Origin: Chrysopilus asiliformis
Taxonomy: Eukaryota > Arthropoda > Insecta > Diptera > Rhagionidae
Direction: 5' to 3'
DNA length: 64,000 nucleotides
NCBI GenBank assembly: GCA_964034945.1
Contig: OZ035962.1
Coordinates: 103,542,784-103,606,783 of the forward strand
Shown: one piece after another, positions 46,386-59,619 of the stretch
How positions within the stretch are numbered: the stretch's first letter is position 1
Layout: each line of letters opens with the position of its first letter
Program-made: the position numbers and the translations under genes
The notes under the pieces: model-generated
What the model was told of the DNA's origin: nothing
The model's database searches: none
What the model saw: only the letters and a program-made list of their open reading frames with translations

Positions 46386-47216
46386 GTATTATATGAAGAG
46401 CTCGGTCGATTCGTTATTATTGTAGCGGAAAAGTTCAGCGGGGACATGAAATTATGATATGAGATCCCGATGTCCAATGAATGGATCGCACATTCGAGAA
46501 TGAAAAAATTGTCCGTTTCAATATCTAATAATTCCAAAATTTCATATAAACCGAAGGATAAAACTCTTAATTTACCAGAGCTGGCTAGCTATGTGAATCA
46601 CTAATGAAAGTAATCAAAAAAACGAAGTTTTTATTTGATGAATTGAGTCAGGGGTGGAAACTTGTTTCCTATTTAAGCCAACTTTCATATTGAGAATTCG
46701 AAAACTTTCTTTTAGTTCAATGAATAGAATATTCGGACTGTAGCATGAATTTTATATGAAGTCCGTGTAAACATTCTCATATTCGAATATGCCCTTATAA
46801 TTTCTTTCATAAAACCGCACACATGCACGTACAGTTGCTAACGTCACTGACAAACATATATTGGTCAATATTTATCGTTTACATTTGGGCCGAAGACGTG
46901 GCCAGAAAATTAAAGATAATTCCTATATTTGCTTAGAATATTTGTATATCCACTGGGATTATAGTATTTTATGGTCAGATCTCACTGATACAGTAACTTC
47001 TTAGAAAATTGGATGAAATTGAATTTCATATAAAGATTTTTCTTAATCGGATCTAGGGGATTTAAGTATGTGACAGAAAATTTTGATACTTTACGTCCTT
47101 TCAGATGGGATAACACTTTTCTGGTGTCGTGTCAAAGCAACAATAAATATTTGTTAAAAGCTCTTTGTTAACATTTAATTTAATAAAAAAACTAGAATTT
47201 AGTTTTTTACTACATT
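46386..47216. other. Unannotated stretch
   Basis: No gene or element recognised. Confidence 0.4.
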
Positions 47217-47491
47217 TACACTCAGAAAAATGGAGGCTAACTCGACGACCTACATACGGCGTAATTGGCCTCGGGCAGGCGCGCGGTCGCCTGCATGTGG
47301 GCAAGTAAAACTGAGTTGACCTGTGGTCGGAGAAATTCTGAAATTAAGCCACCAGCAGGAGAAGTAGGGCATTGGGGCTGCACGAGATGACCTTAGATAG
47401 GTTAACTCTGACCGCTAGCTGGCTTACAGACACCTCTGAAAGGTCAGAGTTAACCTGACAAAAAGTTGACCTGGACATTTTTCTGAGTGTA
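47217..47491. mobile_element. TA-flanked MITE with CACTCAGAAAAATG ends, 271 bp
   Basis: TA is at 47217-47218 and 47490-47491. The left end CACTCAGAAAAATGG pairs with CATTTTTCTGAGTG at the right. The interior is GC-richer, with GGTTAACTCTGACC and its complement GGTCAGAGTTAACC as an inner inverted repeat near 47399 and 47441. Same family as 40829-41107. Confidence 0.82.
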
Positions 47492-50400
47492 GGCCCATCA
47501 ATGCCGGATTAAAATACTTTGTATATGTTTTAGAAATACGAAAATAAATTCAGATAATAATATAGATAATTATTTATAATTGTTCGAAATTCCCCTTATA
47601 TCTTACCCCTTCTCTTGTATCTCCTGATATCTGTTGAGACGCTAATTCCATCCAACTCTATCGCTCCTAAGTTTAAATGGTCCTATAATTGAACTTATAA
47701 TAGTATATATTGATTTTTCGTTGATAAGGCATCGTTTACACTTGCAATTTTTTCTTGAAATTCTCGCGATTTTTTTTCAGAACTATTTATTATGAAGACA
47801 TTCCAGTTCCGGCGTCTTTCAGGAATAAATTTCCACAACAGACTGGAAAATATTTTTTTCTCTGTCCGTCTTTTCCCGTAGTTTTCATATCAATACTCCT
47901 CTCTCTTTTCTTAAGAGGAATCTATTATTTCTCATATGTGTACAATATTAAAACCATTTGAACTTAAGTGTGATAGGTGCTGAAGCGAACCCCCACCCCC
48001 GCCCAAATTTATAAAGATTTGATTTGTGATTTGCGCACTTTTATTTGTAATTTCTGCTTATAATGCATTTTTTAGTTGATCTTTTTAAATTTTTCCCTGC
48101 GGCGCAGTTTTTGTTGTATACCGAAGAACTAAGATACCATTATATCTTTTTTTTCTAGATAATAACAAACAAAAACGGAGACAAATCGTTTTATCGATCA
48201 TTCGAAATCTCCAAGCCACAATAATGCATTTTTGTTAATTTTTTTTAACACTCCGTCAAAAAACGCATCTCGTACGCACAAACTACGGAGTGACGGAACG
48301 AATAAAACATCGTGTTAAATTGGGTTTTCATAAACATTATGAATAAACCAAAGACCTTAGGTTAATAGACTGGCAAATTGATAGAAATTCGCGCCCACAC
48401 ATTTGCAGATCCATCGACAGCGACATCGATGCCGCGATGTTGCCCGACTTTGACATGCGTAACACAGTAAAAATTTGCTTTCTAAAAATTTGCTGTCAAG
48501 CTATCGAAAAAAATACGAGCGAAATATCTCGGAGTAGTCGCTCTGCTCCGATAAACTTTCCCTTCTCATTAGGAGTAAATTTAGTTCTGAGAATCCAAGA
48601 AGTAAGCCCCCCTCCTTCACCAAATAAATCCTATGGATACGGGCCCGACAGGGCTTTTAGACAAGTCAAGCATCAAATAAAATTTTCGGTTAGGATTAGC
48701 TAGCAACTTTTGTTCTGCTATCGCCTACAATTTTGAAGGAATTTTTATTCCATTAGATTAAAATCTACCTTACATTTATCCCTGCAAGTTTGTGAACTTC
48801 TGAAAATAAGATCCGAAACTTGGTGCGGCTGAGGGGGAGAAAATTTCCCTAGGATTTAAGCTCTATATGATAACTTCATACGAAACTTTGATAGAAATCT
48901 CAGTCAAAAAATCTAAAACACGTTGTTGAGGTTACAATAATTTAAGTTGGCCCTCCATTACCATGACTTTTCCCAACTGCAAAAAAATAGAGACACATTT
49001 ATGTGAAGATACCTTGGCGAGAAAGGGAGATAAGAATCAACTGCAAAAATTTGTCGCAAACTACAAAAATAATTTCCCCTCTTTTTTTATGGCGATTTTA
49101 TGGTTGCAGTTGACGGACTTGAACTTTTTTATAGCGATTTCTACTAGAATCACACATTGTCCCTGTAAGTGAATAGTGAGCACAGACACATACAAAGTGC
49201 TATTATAGCGTAGCTGTCATTTTTCATGTAGTGGTTGAAAATTATACAGCTGTATAGCTTTACTTCTTTGCCAATTTGAACCTTATATCCATAGCATAAG
49301 GTTTGATATGATTGCTATAAAATTGTTAAACTGGAAGGGAAAGCGTTTATACTTGTATTCAGTCATTCCTATTTAGATCTATATAAGTCTATCTTGCTCT
49401 AGTTTTCTGCATTTTTTTTGCAGTTACAGAAGTCATGGCAATGGAGATCCTCCTTTAAACGCATCGTTTTCCAGAACATCTTGAAAAAAAAACTTTTGTA
49501 CTTGAATGGAAAGGATGTAAATGAATGGTCCGATTTTACCCATTCAAGAACTTCTAACGTTTTTTCGAGAAACTCGTGGAATTATTTGGCCTTCAAAGAA
49601 AACTAGGACTTGTTAGAATGCCCTTAACAAAACAGCTATGTAAACTTTCATACTAGCATTTGACCTTAGGTGCCGTTGCTTTAAAAAAATATTAGTTAGT
49701 TATTTACTTTAGAAAAAATATCAACCCATAGCGGGTTTTGTGGTTGACGAACGCAAATTGCTTTCAGCAAAATTGTTATTAGCAGCAGACGTAGTAGACA
49801 AAGTATACTACAAAATTCATATCCTTGTTGCGACTTGTTATGCTGACTGCCACAATTCTTGGGTAAACTTTTCAGAAACTTTGGAAATTGAATAAGTGTA
49901 AGTAGTGTTTAATTTTATATTCATACATACAAGGGCAGAAAGTTGGAATGGAGATTTTAAGTTTATCCTCCCGGGAAATTGATCCTTTAACTTCATTTAT
50001 GACATGGTTATGTTCTGCAGTTATTCTCTGTCTGTGCGTTTTTTTGTTTCTGACGCGAGCTAGCTTTCATACTCTTTAAAAAGTCAAAAGCAAGTGAGTG
50101 GCAACCATTAAAATATTCAGAAATATAAGTACCAGTCGGTAGAGTATATGAAAGCTCACTTAATACCCTAGGTTGATCTCGAGTGCAGATGTCGCTGCAT
50201 TTAACAATCAAAGTAGAGTTAGGGAAATCTTAGCCATTTGCTTTAAAACGTAGGAAGTTTGCTTTCAATATTAGTATGTTCAACTGCATAAGAACATACA
50301 CATAAACGGCTATCTCAATCGAAGTATGTTTATATGGTTTAGTTAGAAGTGCTTCACTTGCAAAATAAACAAATCCCATGTGCACACGATGGAAAGAAAA

Positions 50401-51990
50401 GGTATTTTCCTATGCATTAAAACTTGCTATAATAATCAAACATTGAGAAACTGACATACAAAACGAACAAAAATTTGTAAACGTTAACAACAAAAATACC
50501 AACTAGGGAATTACCGTCTCTCTACTAACCGACAAATGAAAACAAAAATGAGAGAACAGCATCTAGACAGAGTTCTGTGAACAACAAATAAAAAAAAAAA
50601 CTTGGACGAAAATAAGGGACCCCGCCGTTGGTATCCAATCCAAAATGTATTAAACCTGAGTTAAGCCCACATGGAATTCGAAAGCCCAGAGGCGAGGCCA
50701 AGGAAATTCCATCTATTGCCAGGGAAATTCGGTTGGTTTGGTTCTTAAGAATCCCTTGTTATAAACTCTATTCCTGTTTCTGTGAAGTCAGCCAAGCGTC
50801 AAAGCAGCCCAATATAGCCTATATATGGAAGAGGATGTTTGGGTGACCTCATAGTATGCAAAGAAGTTGAGATTCGGAACAGCCAAAGGAAGTGGAAAAG
50901 GAACTGGAAAAAGGAAAAACAACAAGCATCTTCTAAGTATGCTTAAAATTCTAAGATGATTGAATCAAAGTTTCAGGACAAAGCATTCACCCTCGAAATG
51001 GGATACAGATAAAGCTGTTGTGGAAACTTTTAAAGTAGCTTCTGGTCCTGTCTCAGCTTTTATTTGAGCACTTTTTTTTGTCTTACTTTTCTATTTGTCT
51101 ATATTTTTGGTTTTTGTCCCTTCACAATTTGTTTTGTTTCAATTTTTTTTTGGTCCCTTTGCATATAAAGAACCTCAATATGCTGTTTTATATTGGCCGG
51201 AAATCGACTAGATGATGTAGAATTGATGTGTCATTGGATCTATATTAGTCTGCCATCATCATAATCATTGTTAAGTTTTTATACACAACATTTTCGGGAT
51301 CATCTTCAAAACCGAAAATAGTAATGGATCCGTTGATTTAAGGGAAGTTCAAGTTTTACTGAAGTAAATTTTAGAAAAGTGGTGCAAGATTATGTGGTAT
51401 TTAGCATGTTGTCCCTGGCGTCTCGGGAACAAAACTTTTGTTCCGAACTTCTCCATTTAGGGTTAAAATTTATCAAACGCTAAATAGAACAATCACTATG
51501 AGCGGTTTGCACCAACGAACTTAGCAACTTGTGTCAGACTTAAATTTTTTTAGTGTCAGAATTTCTATCGTTTAAGAAGGCTGAACACGACTTGATTTTT
51601 TAAGTATAGTTGACCCATTTGAATTTCGCGACCTTATACAGTTCAGTGGATGCGCTCAAGTACGATAAAGAGGGAAATACTTTTGGGACCATTTTTCAGC
51701 AGAGCTTTGTATGGTGACAGTTGTTCTATGTTATATAGTTCTGTGAGTTGGCCCAAACGGGCTTAAATGTTCAAAATATAGTCTACTTCGGCTTTAGTTT
51801 TTTCGCCTGCATCACGTTTTTATACAAACTTTTATTTTTGACTTGTTAGTTTGTTTGGTTGTTAATTTGTTAAAGTAAAATCTTGTAATCCAATTTTGAC
51901 CCACTTCCCCTCATCCGGTTGATGACAATGCAATATGCATGTACGAGGAAAGGCCGTTTTGTCCAAATCGAAAAAATGAAGTGTGAGGTC
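47492..51990. other. Long unannotated stretch
   Basis: No transposase text, element ends or convincing exons were found. TTCCCTGCGGCGCAG near 48093 is one instance of the CCTGCGG motif listed in the findings. Short frames such as 50628-50846 resemble no family I know. Confidence 0.35.
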
Positions 51991-52248
51991 TTAACACGTT
52001 CATGACATCGTGTACCACTGGTGGTACATGCATAGTGCAATCGATTTTTGAATATTCCTGACAGTCGTAAGTATAAAAACATAGTTTTAACATAAATTGT
52101 CAGTATTTTATGAAGTAATATAAAAACACTCACCGTGTACCACCGATGGCGCACAACCGCCAGAAAACAAATCGCTAGTGTATCACCCGTGGTACACGAT
52201 GTCCAAATGTAAAAAAAGTTGAAAAAGCAAATGCCACGAACGTGTTAA
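51991..52248. mobile_element. TTAA-flanked MITE with asymmetric ends, 250 bp
   Basis: TTAA is at 51991-51994 and 52245-52248. The ends are CACGTTCATGACAT (left) and, complemented, CACGTTCGTGGCAT (right). An inner block GACATCGTGTACCAC follows directly at the left but only after about 36 bp at the right, a piggyBac-like end plan. GTACCAC-TG-GTGGTAC (near 52011) is a strong palindrome, repeated in diverged form near 52180-52200. No protein is encoded. Confidence 0.82.
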
Positions 52249-52339
52249 ATGAAAGAGCTCAGGAAAAAACAAAATGTTTTACCAAAAATAATAAAAAAAA
52301 GAAATTTTTTTAAAGGGTAGGTACCAAAAATAAAAATCT

Positions 52340-52570
52340 CAATTGTCATCAACACAAAACTTTCCGCTGCAACACCTATTTAGTTTCGAAAATAATATAT
52401 GTAAAAAATAATATTTTTTCAAATACCTCGATAACCGTTAAAAACACGTGCAAACCGTTAAAAGAAAAAAATTAAGGGAATTTTATTTGCTTTAAATTTG
52501 GCTATATTTTTTCTCAAAAGCGCGCAATTTTCGAGAAATTTTCAAAAAACCTAATTTTTTTGCTCATCGA
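52340..52570 (+). repeat. Interspersed repeat R3, copy 2 (uninterrupted)
   Basis: Matches 12420-12491 joined to 12983-13165. At 52408 it reads AAAAAATAATATTTTTTCAAATAC without an insert, the empty form of the site that holds the 12492-12982 MITE. Confidence 0.75.
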
Positions 52571-53943
52571 TTTCGTGATTAGCGATTCCAATAGCCTCTG
52601 ATGCCAATTTCTCCGAAATGGAATGTGCAAAAAAGGTATTTACACTGTACTTATAAATAGAACTTTAATGAATTTTGACACAATTAAAACCTGCCTCAAT
52701 CGCTTTTCCGTCCCCGAAAATCGGAAGACTATAAAATTCATCAAACTGCGTTAGAGCCGTTTTCCATATAAAAAGACTGTTTCTAATCCAACCCCAGCCT
52801 ATCTAGCTTTTATTTTTTATTTTTTTTTGTGAATTTAAACTCAAAGTTTTTTCATTTCCCATTTTACTATAAAATACATTCTGGCAAGAGTATCAGCTAG
52901 GGACCATTGAATGTTTTGCTTAGTTTACTCTGTGAAAATCGGTTCCCTACACGATATCGTAGCAAAACCCATTGAGACTTATGCCTTTCTCGGCTAATAG
53001 CATAACTGGGCTGAATAAAATTGAAAATTTGATTCCTTTTGTGTCTAGAAATCAAAACATACATAAATAATATAAAAATAGCTGAAGATTGCAGGATGTC
53101 TCTTATTTTTCCACTCTAGTTGCCGGAAGTTTGGATCAGTAAGACAAAATTAAATACAAAAGAAGAAAGCAATATATGAGATAAAAAAAAATGAATCCGA
53201 GACGAAAATAATCCAAAATAAAAGGAAAAACACACATGGGTGTTTTATATAGATAGCAAGAGTATACAAAAATGTTTATATATAGAAAAAGGATGAATTC
53301 CCAGGGATTTCATCATTTCTGGACTTGAAAAGCCATCATAAATGGGGTTTAGACCGAATGGTGATATATTTTTAAAGATAATAAAAAATAGTTCCCTAGA
53401 TAGTCATAAAAGGAATGGCACCGATTATATTGTGCCTGGAAGTCCAGTGGATTATTAATACTCGAATGGAATGGCAGACTATCCAGTCACAATTTATATT
53501 TTTGTCGCATGACAATGTTATGGAATTTTATTGTGCGAAATTCGTTTATTTCAATTAGACGACTATATTTTTTATTGCTCGGTTGTCTGTTCTCGGTATG
53601 ATAAGTAATAAATTTATAGAATTTAAATGAATAAAATTGATGCTGCTCATCGTACATCGAAAAATTTCACTGAAATAGTACAAGCTGTTAAATAATCGTA
53701 TTTCCGCAATAATTAGAAACCAATGACAAAATGTTAAGTTTCCATATTTCAAGCTTCATTAATTAAAATTAGTGAGCGTGGAATTATTAAAATCGGGAAA
53801 ACCAAAAATTCTTAATTTTTCAATATATTTAATTATTGTAAAATGCAGTATAAAAATGGCACCAAATAATTTTTCAAGATTTGCAAACAGTTTTTCGCAA
53901 GCGATTTTTGCTGTATTTTTCACAACTTTTAATTTTTATGAAA
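52571..53943. other. Unannotated AT-rich stretch
   Basis: No genes or element ends were recognised. Confidence 0.4.
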
Positions 53944-54205
53944 TACTAGCAGACCCTTCGTTGCCAACTTAAAGTTTTTTGTATAAATTTTAGAATGCCA
54001 AAAACCATAAATAACCTAAAAACTTTTGGGGAAAAATGTTGTCCTTACAGGACCTTCCGTTTCGAATTTTGAAATTCCAACACCGGAGCCGTGATCAGCG
54101 ACCCCAAAAACCCTGTAATGCCAGTTTTTCCGGGAAAAAATGGAAAAAAGGATATTTTCGTTATTCTTACAGGACCTACAGTTTCGAATTTTGAAAATCT
54201 AACAT
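53944..54205 (+). repeat. Interspersed repeat R1, copy 2
   Basis: Opposite orientation to 1-250. It contains two tandem units starting CTTACAGGACC near 54043 and 54166 (123-bp period), each followed by TTTCGAATTTTGAAA. The second unit leads straight into the minisatellite at 54206. Confidence 0.72.
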
Positions 54206-54627
54206 CAACCAGCAGTGTAAGCCAGCACTGTAAGCCAGCAGTGTAAGCCAGCAGTGTAAGCCAGCAGTGTAAGCCAGCAGTGTAAGGCACTTGGCACACC
54301 GAATGCGAATTCGCACCGCATTGCGAAAAAGTTCAAACTTACCAAGCGATCTTATATTGTATGTAATCTACATGAGTTGTAATTTTGCAGAGACTGCAAT
54401 TTTGGGGAGACCGCATTGTTATGTAATACAAAATTAGAGCTCATGTAGATGACATATGATATAAGATCGCGTGGTAAGTTTGAACTTTTTCGCAATGCGG
54501 TGCGAATTCGCATTCGGTGTGCCAAGTGCCTAAGCCAGCAGTGTAAGCCAGCAGTGTAAGCCAGCAGTGTAAGCCAGCAGTGTAAGCCAGCAGTGTAAGC
54601 CAGCAGTGTAAGCCAGCAGTGTAAATA
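54206..54627 (+). repeat. TAAGCCAGCAGTG minisatellite, 13-bp unit, in two blocks
   Basis: Block 1 is about 54206-54285 (six or so units, one with CACTG). Block 2 is about 54531-54627 (seven or so units). They are the two halves of one array split by the element at 54286-54530. The 13-bp unit gives open frames with a 13-residue period on the minus strand, which are not genes. Confidence 0.95.
54283..54533. mobile_element. Harbinger-type MITE, 245 bp, inside the minisatellite
   Basis: TAA is at 54283-54285 and 54531-54533. The element 54286-54530 has 91-bp terminal inverted repeats (54286-54376 and 54440-54530) with about four mismatches, beginning GGCACTTGGCACACCG. The centre is only about 63 bp. 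The TAA target lies within the TAAGCC unit of the minisatellite. It has no coding frame. Confidence 0.92.
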
Positions 54628-56807
54628 AGCCTTAAATATCATGAAAAAAAATTTTATCGATTTTTTCTAAAGAATTTGATATTTAATTTGGTGTAAATTA
54701 AATTTAAAATTAAACGCTTCATATTTTTTTTAAATTCTATAAAACTCATGTTCACTAATTAAAAAAAAAAACCCTTGATCTATGGGCAAGATATTTACAT
54801 TTAAATTTGCGGATTTTAAAATTACAAAACCCGCAGTCTAATTAATTCGAGATGATACGATTCACTATGGGATTTTAAACACAAACACAGACTGCAGCAA
54901 AAATAACGAAACATGTTTATAACCTAAAAGAAAAACTCCATTGATTATAATTTAAGTTAATTAATTGGGCGGCCTGTTTGGTCTAATTTGCAAATACACG
55001 AAGCTTCATTGAAGCCATAAAACTGCCCCTCAATGCAACATGAGAACATAACACCAAACTAACCCCTACCCCAACGTGGAAAATCATTTGCAAATGAATT
55101 GCAGAAGGGAGGTCGACCAATGCATCAAGTTGAAAACAAACAATTTTGTAGTTGCAATCGGTCGGTATCAAAACAAATTTTACATAGAGGGTTTGGTTCG
55201 ATTTATTAACACTAGACATCCCCAATCAAAGAACATATTGATGTCCCCTTTAAACTGTGAATGTGAATCTGAGCCAACTTATGGGTGAGCTTATATAGGG
55301 TATCCGCGTAGGGTAGGGAGCATAGGACATCCCTTATGGAAGCTTTTACTAAAACATCTGATGGGGTGGCCGAGTAGATGTAGGTGTAAATAATACTAGA
55401 AAATGCTTATATTCTTGCCCATGGAAACTGAAACTCTCAAAATTCCAAATCCGATTTGCTACTTCTATACAGACAGTTCGATTGAGTATAAATTTCTGTT
55501 TTCTGTACACATTCGGTGATGCCAAAGGCTATGGGAGCTTATTGAGCTGAACTGAACTGAACCGAATGAAATTGAACTGAATTGAACTCAACTGTGTTGA
55601 AATGGATCGAAAAAGCAAGGCAAGAAGCACAGAAATCCAATAATGATGCATTAGTATGCTGTATGTTTGACTCACTTCGATTTACACTGAAAATGCCGTA
55701 GGCGAAATTTCATAGGAAAGTTGTGAATTAAAATTGTGCCATACGGTAAGGTTTTTCAATATGTTTTCTAATAAAGTATCCTTACTACTCTAATGGCGGG
55801 TTTCAATAAATTTTTAGCGATCGCTAAATCGAGTTAATGGGCCAATTTCAAGCAAAAAGAGTGCCAGGTAAGTTTCGTGAAACCCGGCAGTAGTATCTGG
55901 ACACCTCTAAAGGATCGTATACCCAGTTTTATTTAGCTGCATTAAATGTTGTGGTTTTTGGTTAATTTTTTCATCATAAACTGTATTTTTAATAAATTTT
56001 CCATACATCGGATTCCAATTCTAAACTTTCGAAAATTTCCAAATGAGTTGAATAAATTTCCGTATAACTATTTACTTCTCCACTACCTCCTTCCATTGCG
56101 ATTTTAGTTACAATTTCATTTGGGAATAACATCTAGAGCAGTGGTTCCAAACGTTTTTTCTCTCCGGATCTGCTTTTGTAGAAAAAAAAAATTCTTTGAA
56201 ATTCAGAGTTAAAAAAATTGACGGCTCTATTCTTCAATTTTTGTTAGAAGATTATGTGGTTATGGTCGATTTTTAAGTTATCTAACTGAAATTCATCGTA
56301 CCTACGGAAACTCCTTGACGGGGATGCCTTAAACAACCAGTTTCGAGCAGTTTAATGCAAACAAAAATTACGAGATATAATGCGCTGCAGCCGAAAATCG
56401 GTAAAAAAAAAATTCGTCGCAGGAGAAAATTTTAAAGGGAAATACTGTACGAGCCAAAATTCTTTCAAGGCACTTTATTTGACCAATTTGATTCTGTGGC
56501 ACAAAATTCATTTCACACTAAATTCTAGAAGAAGTTTTTCCGGAAATAATTTATTCTACCTTATTTTCCTTGGCTTTGTTTTTACAAAAAGTAAAAAGAT
56601 GCAGAATTACTAAAAAAAATTACGCCTGCGGCGCATAACTTTTGTTTTTGATTTCTTTAAACCCTTTCATTATTATTTTTGGGAAATAATCTTTACAGTT
56701 AATGTTGATATTTGACGAAAAATTGTGACAAAAAATCGCAGAAAACACTATCAAACTAAATGATACATAATTGCGATTTTTAAAAAAGTTTCTCTTGTTT
56801 GTGTTCG
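54628..56807. other. Unannotated stretch
   Basis: 55546-55600 is a degenerate TGAAC run. 55796-55887 is a possible 92-bp inverted unit (GCGGGTTTCA versus TGAAACCCGG) with the palindrome TAGCGATCGCTA at 55815. CGCCTGCGGCGCAT lies at 56623. No gene recognised. Confidence 0.4.
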
Positions 56808-57372
56808 TAAAGGTAGAAATACACGACGAGAGACTTTGGTCTCTGGTCTCCAGGGTACAAAAGGCAAAAATCTCCAAAGTGTATACACGATCACAGACAT
56901 TTAAGTCTGGAGATAAAAAAATAGATCTCCGGAGACGTTACTAAAAAGTCTCTAAAAGCAAAGTCTCTGGAGTGCATACACGACGCAGGTATCTCGTCTC
57001 CAAGCATAACAACAATATCACAAATCTAAAATATAAAATAAGTAACAACACTTTTTTCTTTATAAAAACTGACCTTTAATCTCAAAACAACGAACAAATT
57101 CTCGTTCCCACAAAACAATTTCTTGAAATGTCAAAAGTCGTCTCCGGAGACCAAGAAATAGATATCAAAACGTTTTAAAGACCGGAGACGTCTCTTTACT
57201 CTCTCATTAGTAGCTACACGGCAAGAAACTTAAGTCTCCCAGAGACCCTAGAGACTTGATACTTGGAGACAAATCTCCGGTCTCCGAAGTGTATACACAG
57301 GTCTCTTTGTATGCAGAGGCGAAATATTTAGTCTAAGAGACCAAAGTCTCTCGTCGTGTATTTCTACCTTAA
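56808..57372. mobile_element. Harbinger-type MITE, 559 bp, TAA duplication
   Basis: TAA is at 56808-56810 and 57370-57372. The ends are identical inverted repeats for 34 bp, beginning AGGTAGAAATACACGACGAG. The interior holds many copies of TCTCCGGAGA/GTCTCTGGAG/GGTCTCC words in both directions. No transposase is encoded. Confidence 0.92.
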
Positions 57373-59619
57373 GTGTTATCGAACAAAAAATTTATCAAAT
57401 CCTAGTTTGAAACCCCTCTCTGCATCCACTGTATACGCCCGATATGGCTTCAAAAGACTAGTTCCGAATCTAAGAACTTAAAATTATCTTGACTAGAACA
57501 GATTTCAATTTAACAATAAGATGGAGAAAAAGGTATGTATCTGAAATAGGGTTTGCAGTAAAAGGAGAAAGGGGACCAGAAATCCATTTTGAAGTCATAG
57601 CGGACTTTATCGAAAAATAAATTTAGGAAACCCTGAAAAATTCGATTTTTTAAATTTTTACATTAATTTTTCGACAGCCCTCGTACAAAGAATCTTTCTC
57701 GACTGACAAACGCGGGAAGATCATTTAATTCTTTTGCGTTACAAAATTTTATCTAAAAAATAAAGAAACGAGAAACATTTTTCAGCCGTTGTAGAAAAAA
57801 TCGTTATTGAATATAACACAAAAAAAATGATGTTCAATATTGTACCGGGTAATGGTTCCGTCTGGTCTCCCTACATCATAATTTATCGTCAAAGTACTTC
57901 CGTAAGGTAAATTAACCATCAAAATAATATTTCAAGAAAAAAAATCTTCCGCCTTCACATAGCGGTGAGTTAATCATTCAAAAACGCCATAATCTTCAAT
58001 TATGTGTACCGAAACAATAACATGTAAACGACAGGTAAAGCAAAAACTCTGGATAACAAACAGTAGCTTGTCGAATGGATATTAAAATACCAACTGGGTT
58101 TTGAAAGAAAAAAAAAACTCACACACAGCACGAACAGCATGGGAGCCTAACTTCTTTCCTGACGTACTACGATTGGGAATTTCCCGGAGAACTTACTGGC
58201 CGGAGTTCACGCTAACTCATATTGCTTGCTAATTCATCATTGGCTGAAAGCCACAAAAAATATCACAATTTTTTTGGTCAGGTGTACCGCCTATCTGAGC
58301 CCCATTCCAACAAGTGGAAATGTGGAAAATCGAAGGTGGTGTATCAGGGCAAGAACCCATAATGCGAAAGGAACTCAAATTTGATTTCTATTTTTTTTTT
58401 TTTTTTGCAAGAATACTGTAGAAAGAATGCAGAATTTCGATCAGGATCGATCGTAATCAAAGAACTTCCTTATACTGTATGCTGTACTTCTACCCAAAAA
58501 CAACCATTAACGGCAATATGTTTTTTTTTACCCAAATAAACTAGAAGCGTGTCGCTTTTACTTGAAGCAAGATCAGCCTCTTTCACATCAAAAAGGTAGG
58601 AAAAAGTTCTAATGAGATGATAATGGGATGCGAATTATTTCCCTTCGTATTCCTTGGTAGCATAAATCGAGACCAAGGGGTTGTACAAGTGTGTATAATG
58701 TTCACGTTTGCACTGTGAAATGAATGAAATTCTGCTTATGCGTCAAGACATTTGTCTCAACTTCTCGTTTCCGCCTTTACCTTTCTGACATATGAAGTGT
58801 GGAACCCAATAGCAAAAAAAAAAAATCCAATGGAACAAAAAATTAAATTATGATACCTTTCCGTACATTGCCAGCGGGAGAAGAAAGACTCTTGAGAAAT
58901 TGTTCTGGATACCGTGTTACCTGTGCTAATGCTCGTGTACACCGCAACATAAATGAGATGATGTGTGGTATATTTTGTGTGCTGGGTATTAGTCTCTTTA
59001 ATTTATATCATTATATTATGATAATATGAGGAAAAAAGTTTTGAGCCAAAGATACATACGTGTGAACGAGGGAAAAATTAACGAAATGAAGACAAAAACT
59101 TTTAACATATTTTTGCTTTTCTCCTGCGGTACAATTTGCTCATTTTTGGATTTCTTTAGTATTTATAACTCCTGTTGAATGTTTTTCGTTGTTATAAAGA
59201 AATATGATACTGTGTTTTTGTTCACTTGTAAATTTTTTTTACATAAAACCAAAGATCTTTGGTAAAACCGTATTAATAATGAGAAAATCATCCTAAAGAG
59301 ATAATTTGCTTTGTTAAATCAATTGATGTGGTTTTTACAGACACATTAAAAACAGGCACTTGCGAAAAACTCTCTAATTACGCTTTTGTTGGTGTCCTTG
59401 TTAAAAGCTTAATGACAAATTATGATTTGTATGAATTTTCGCTAATAAGTAAATCAAAATAAACTTTTCAATGGGTTGTCAAGGTAAACATGTTCATTTC
59501 AATTTTCGGATTCAGTTTATTAGCAACAATTAGAGATTTGTATCTGTTAATTTAGCACCAAAAATTTTGAGGTTTTGAGGTTTTGAAAAAGTGACTTTTG
59601 CCAGGATTTTTACTTTATC
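57373..59619. other. Unannotated stretch
   Basis: A poly-T run lies at 58390-58406. No genes or element ends were found. TCCTGCGGTACAA lies near 59122. Confidence 0.4.

Noticed and set aside
54045..54642. Two minus-strand frames rich in CWLTLLAYTAGL
   Set aside because: They are the 13-bp minisatellite read across three units; not a membrane protein gene.
55796..55887. 92-bp unit with GCGGGTTTCA and TGAAACCCGG ends
   Set aside because: The inverted ends are only about 10 bp and no flanking duplication is visible, so it is too weak to call a MITE.
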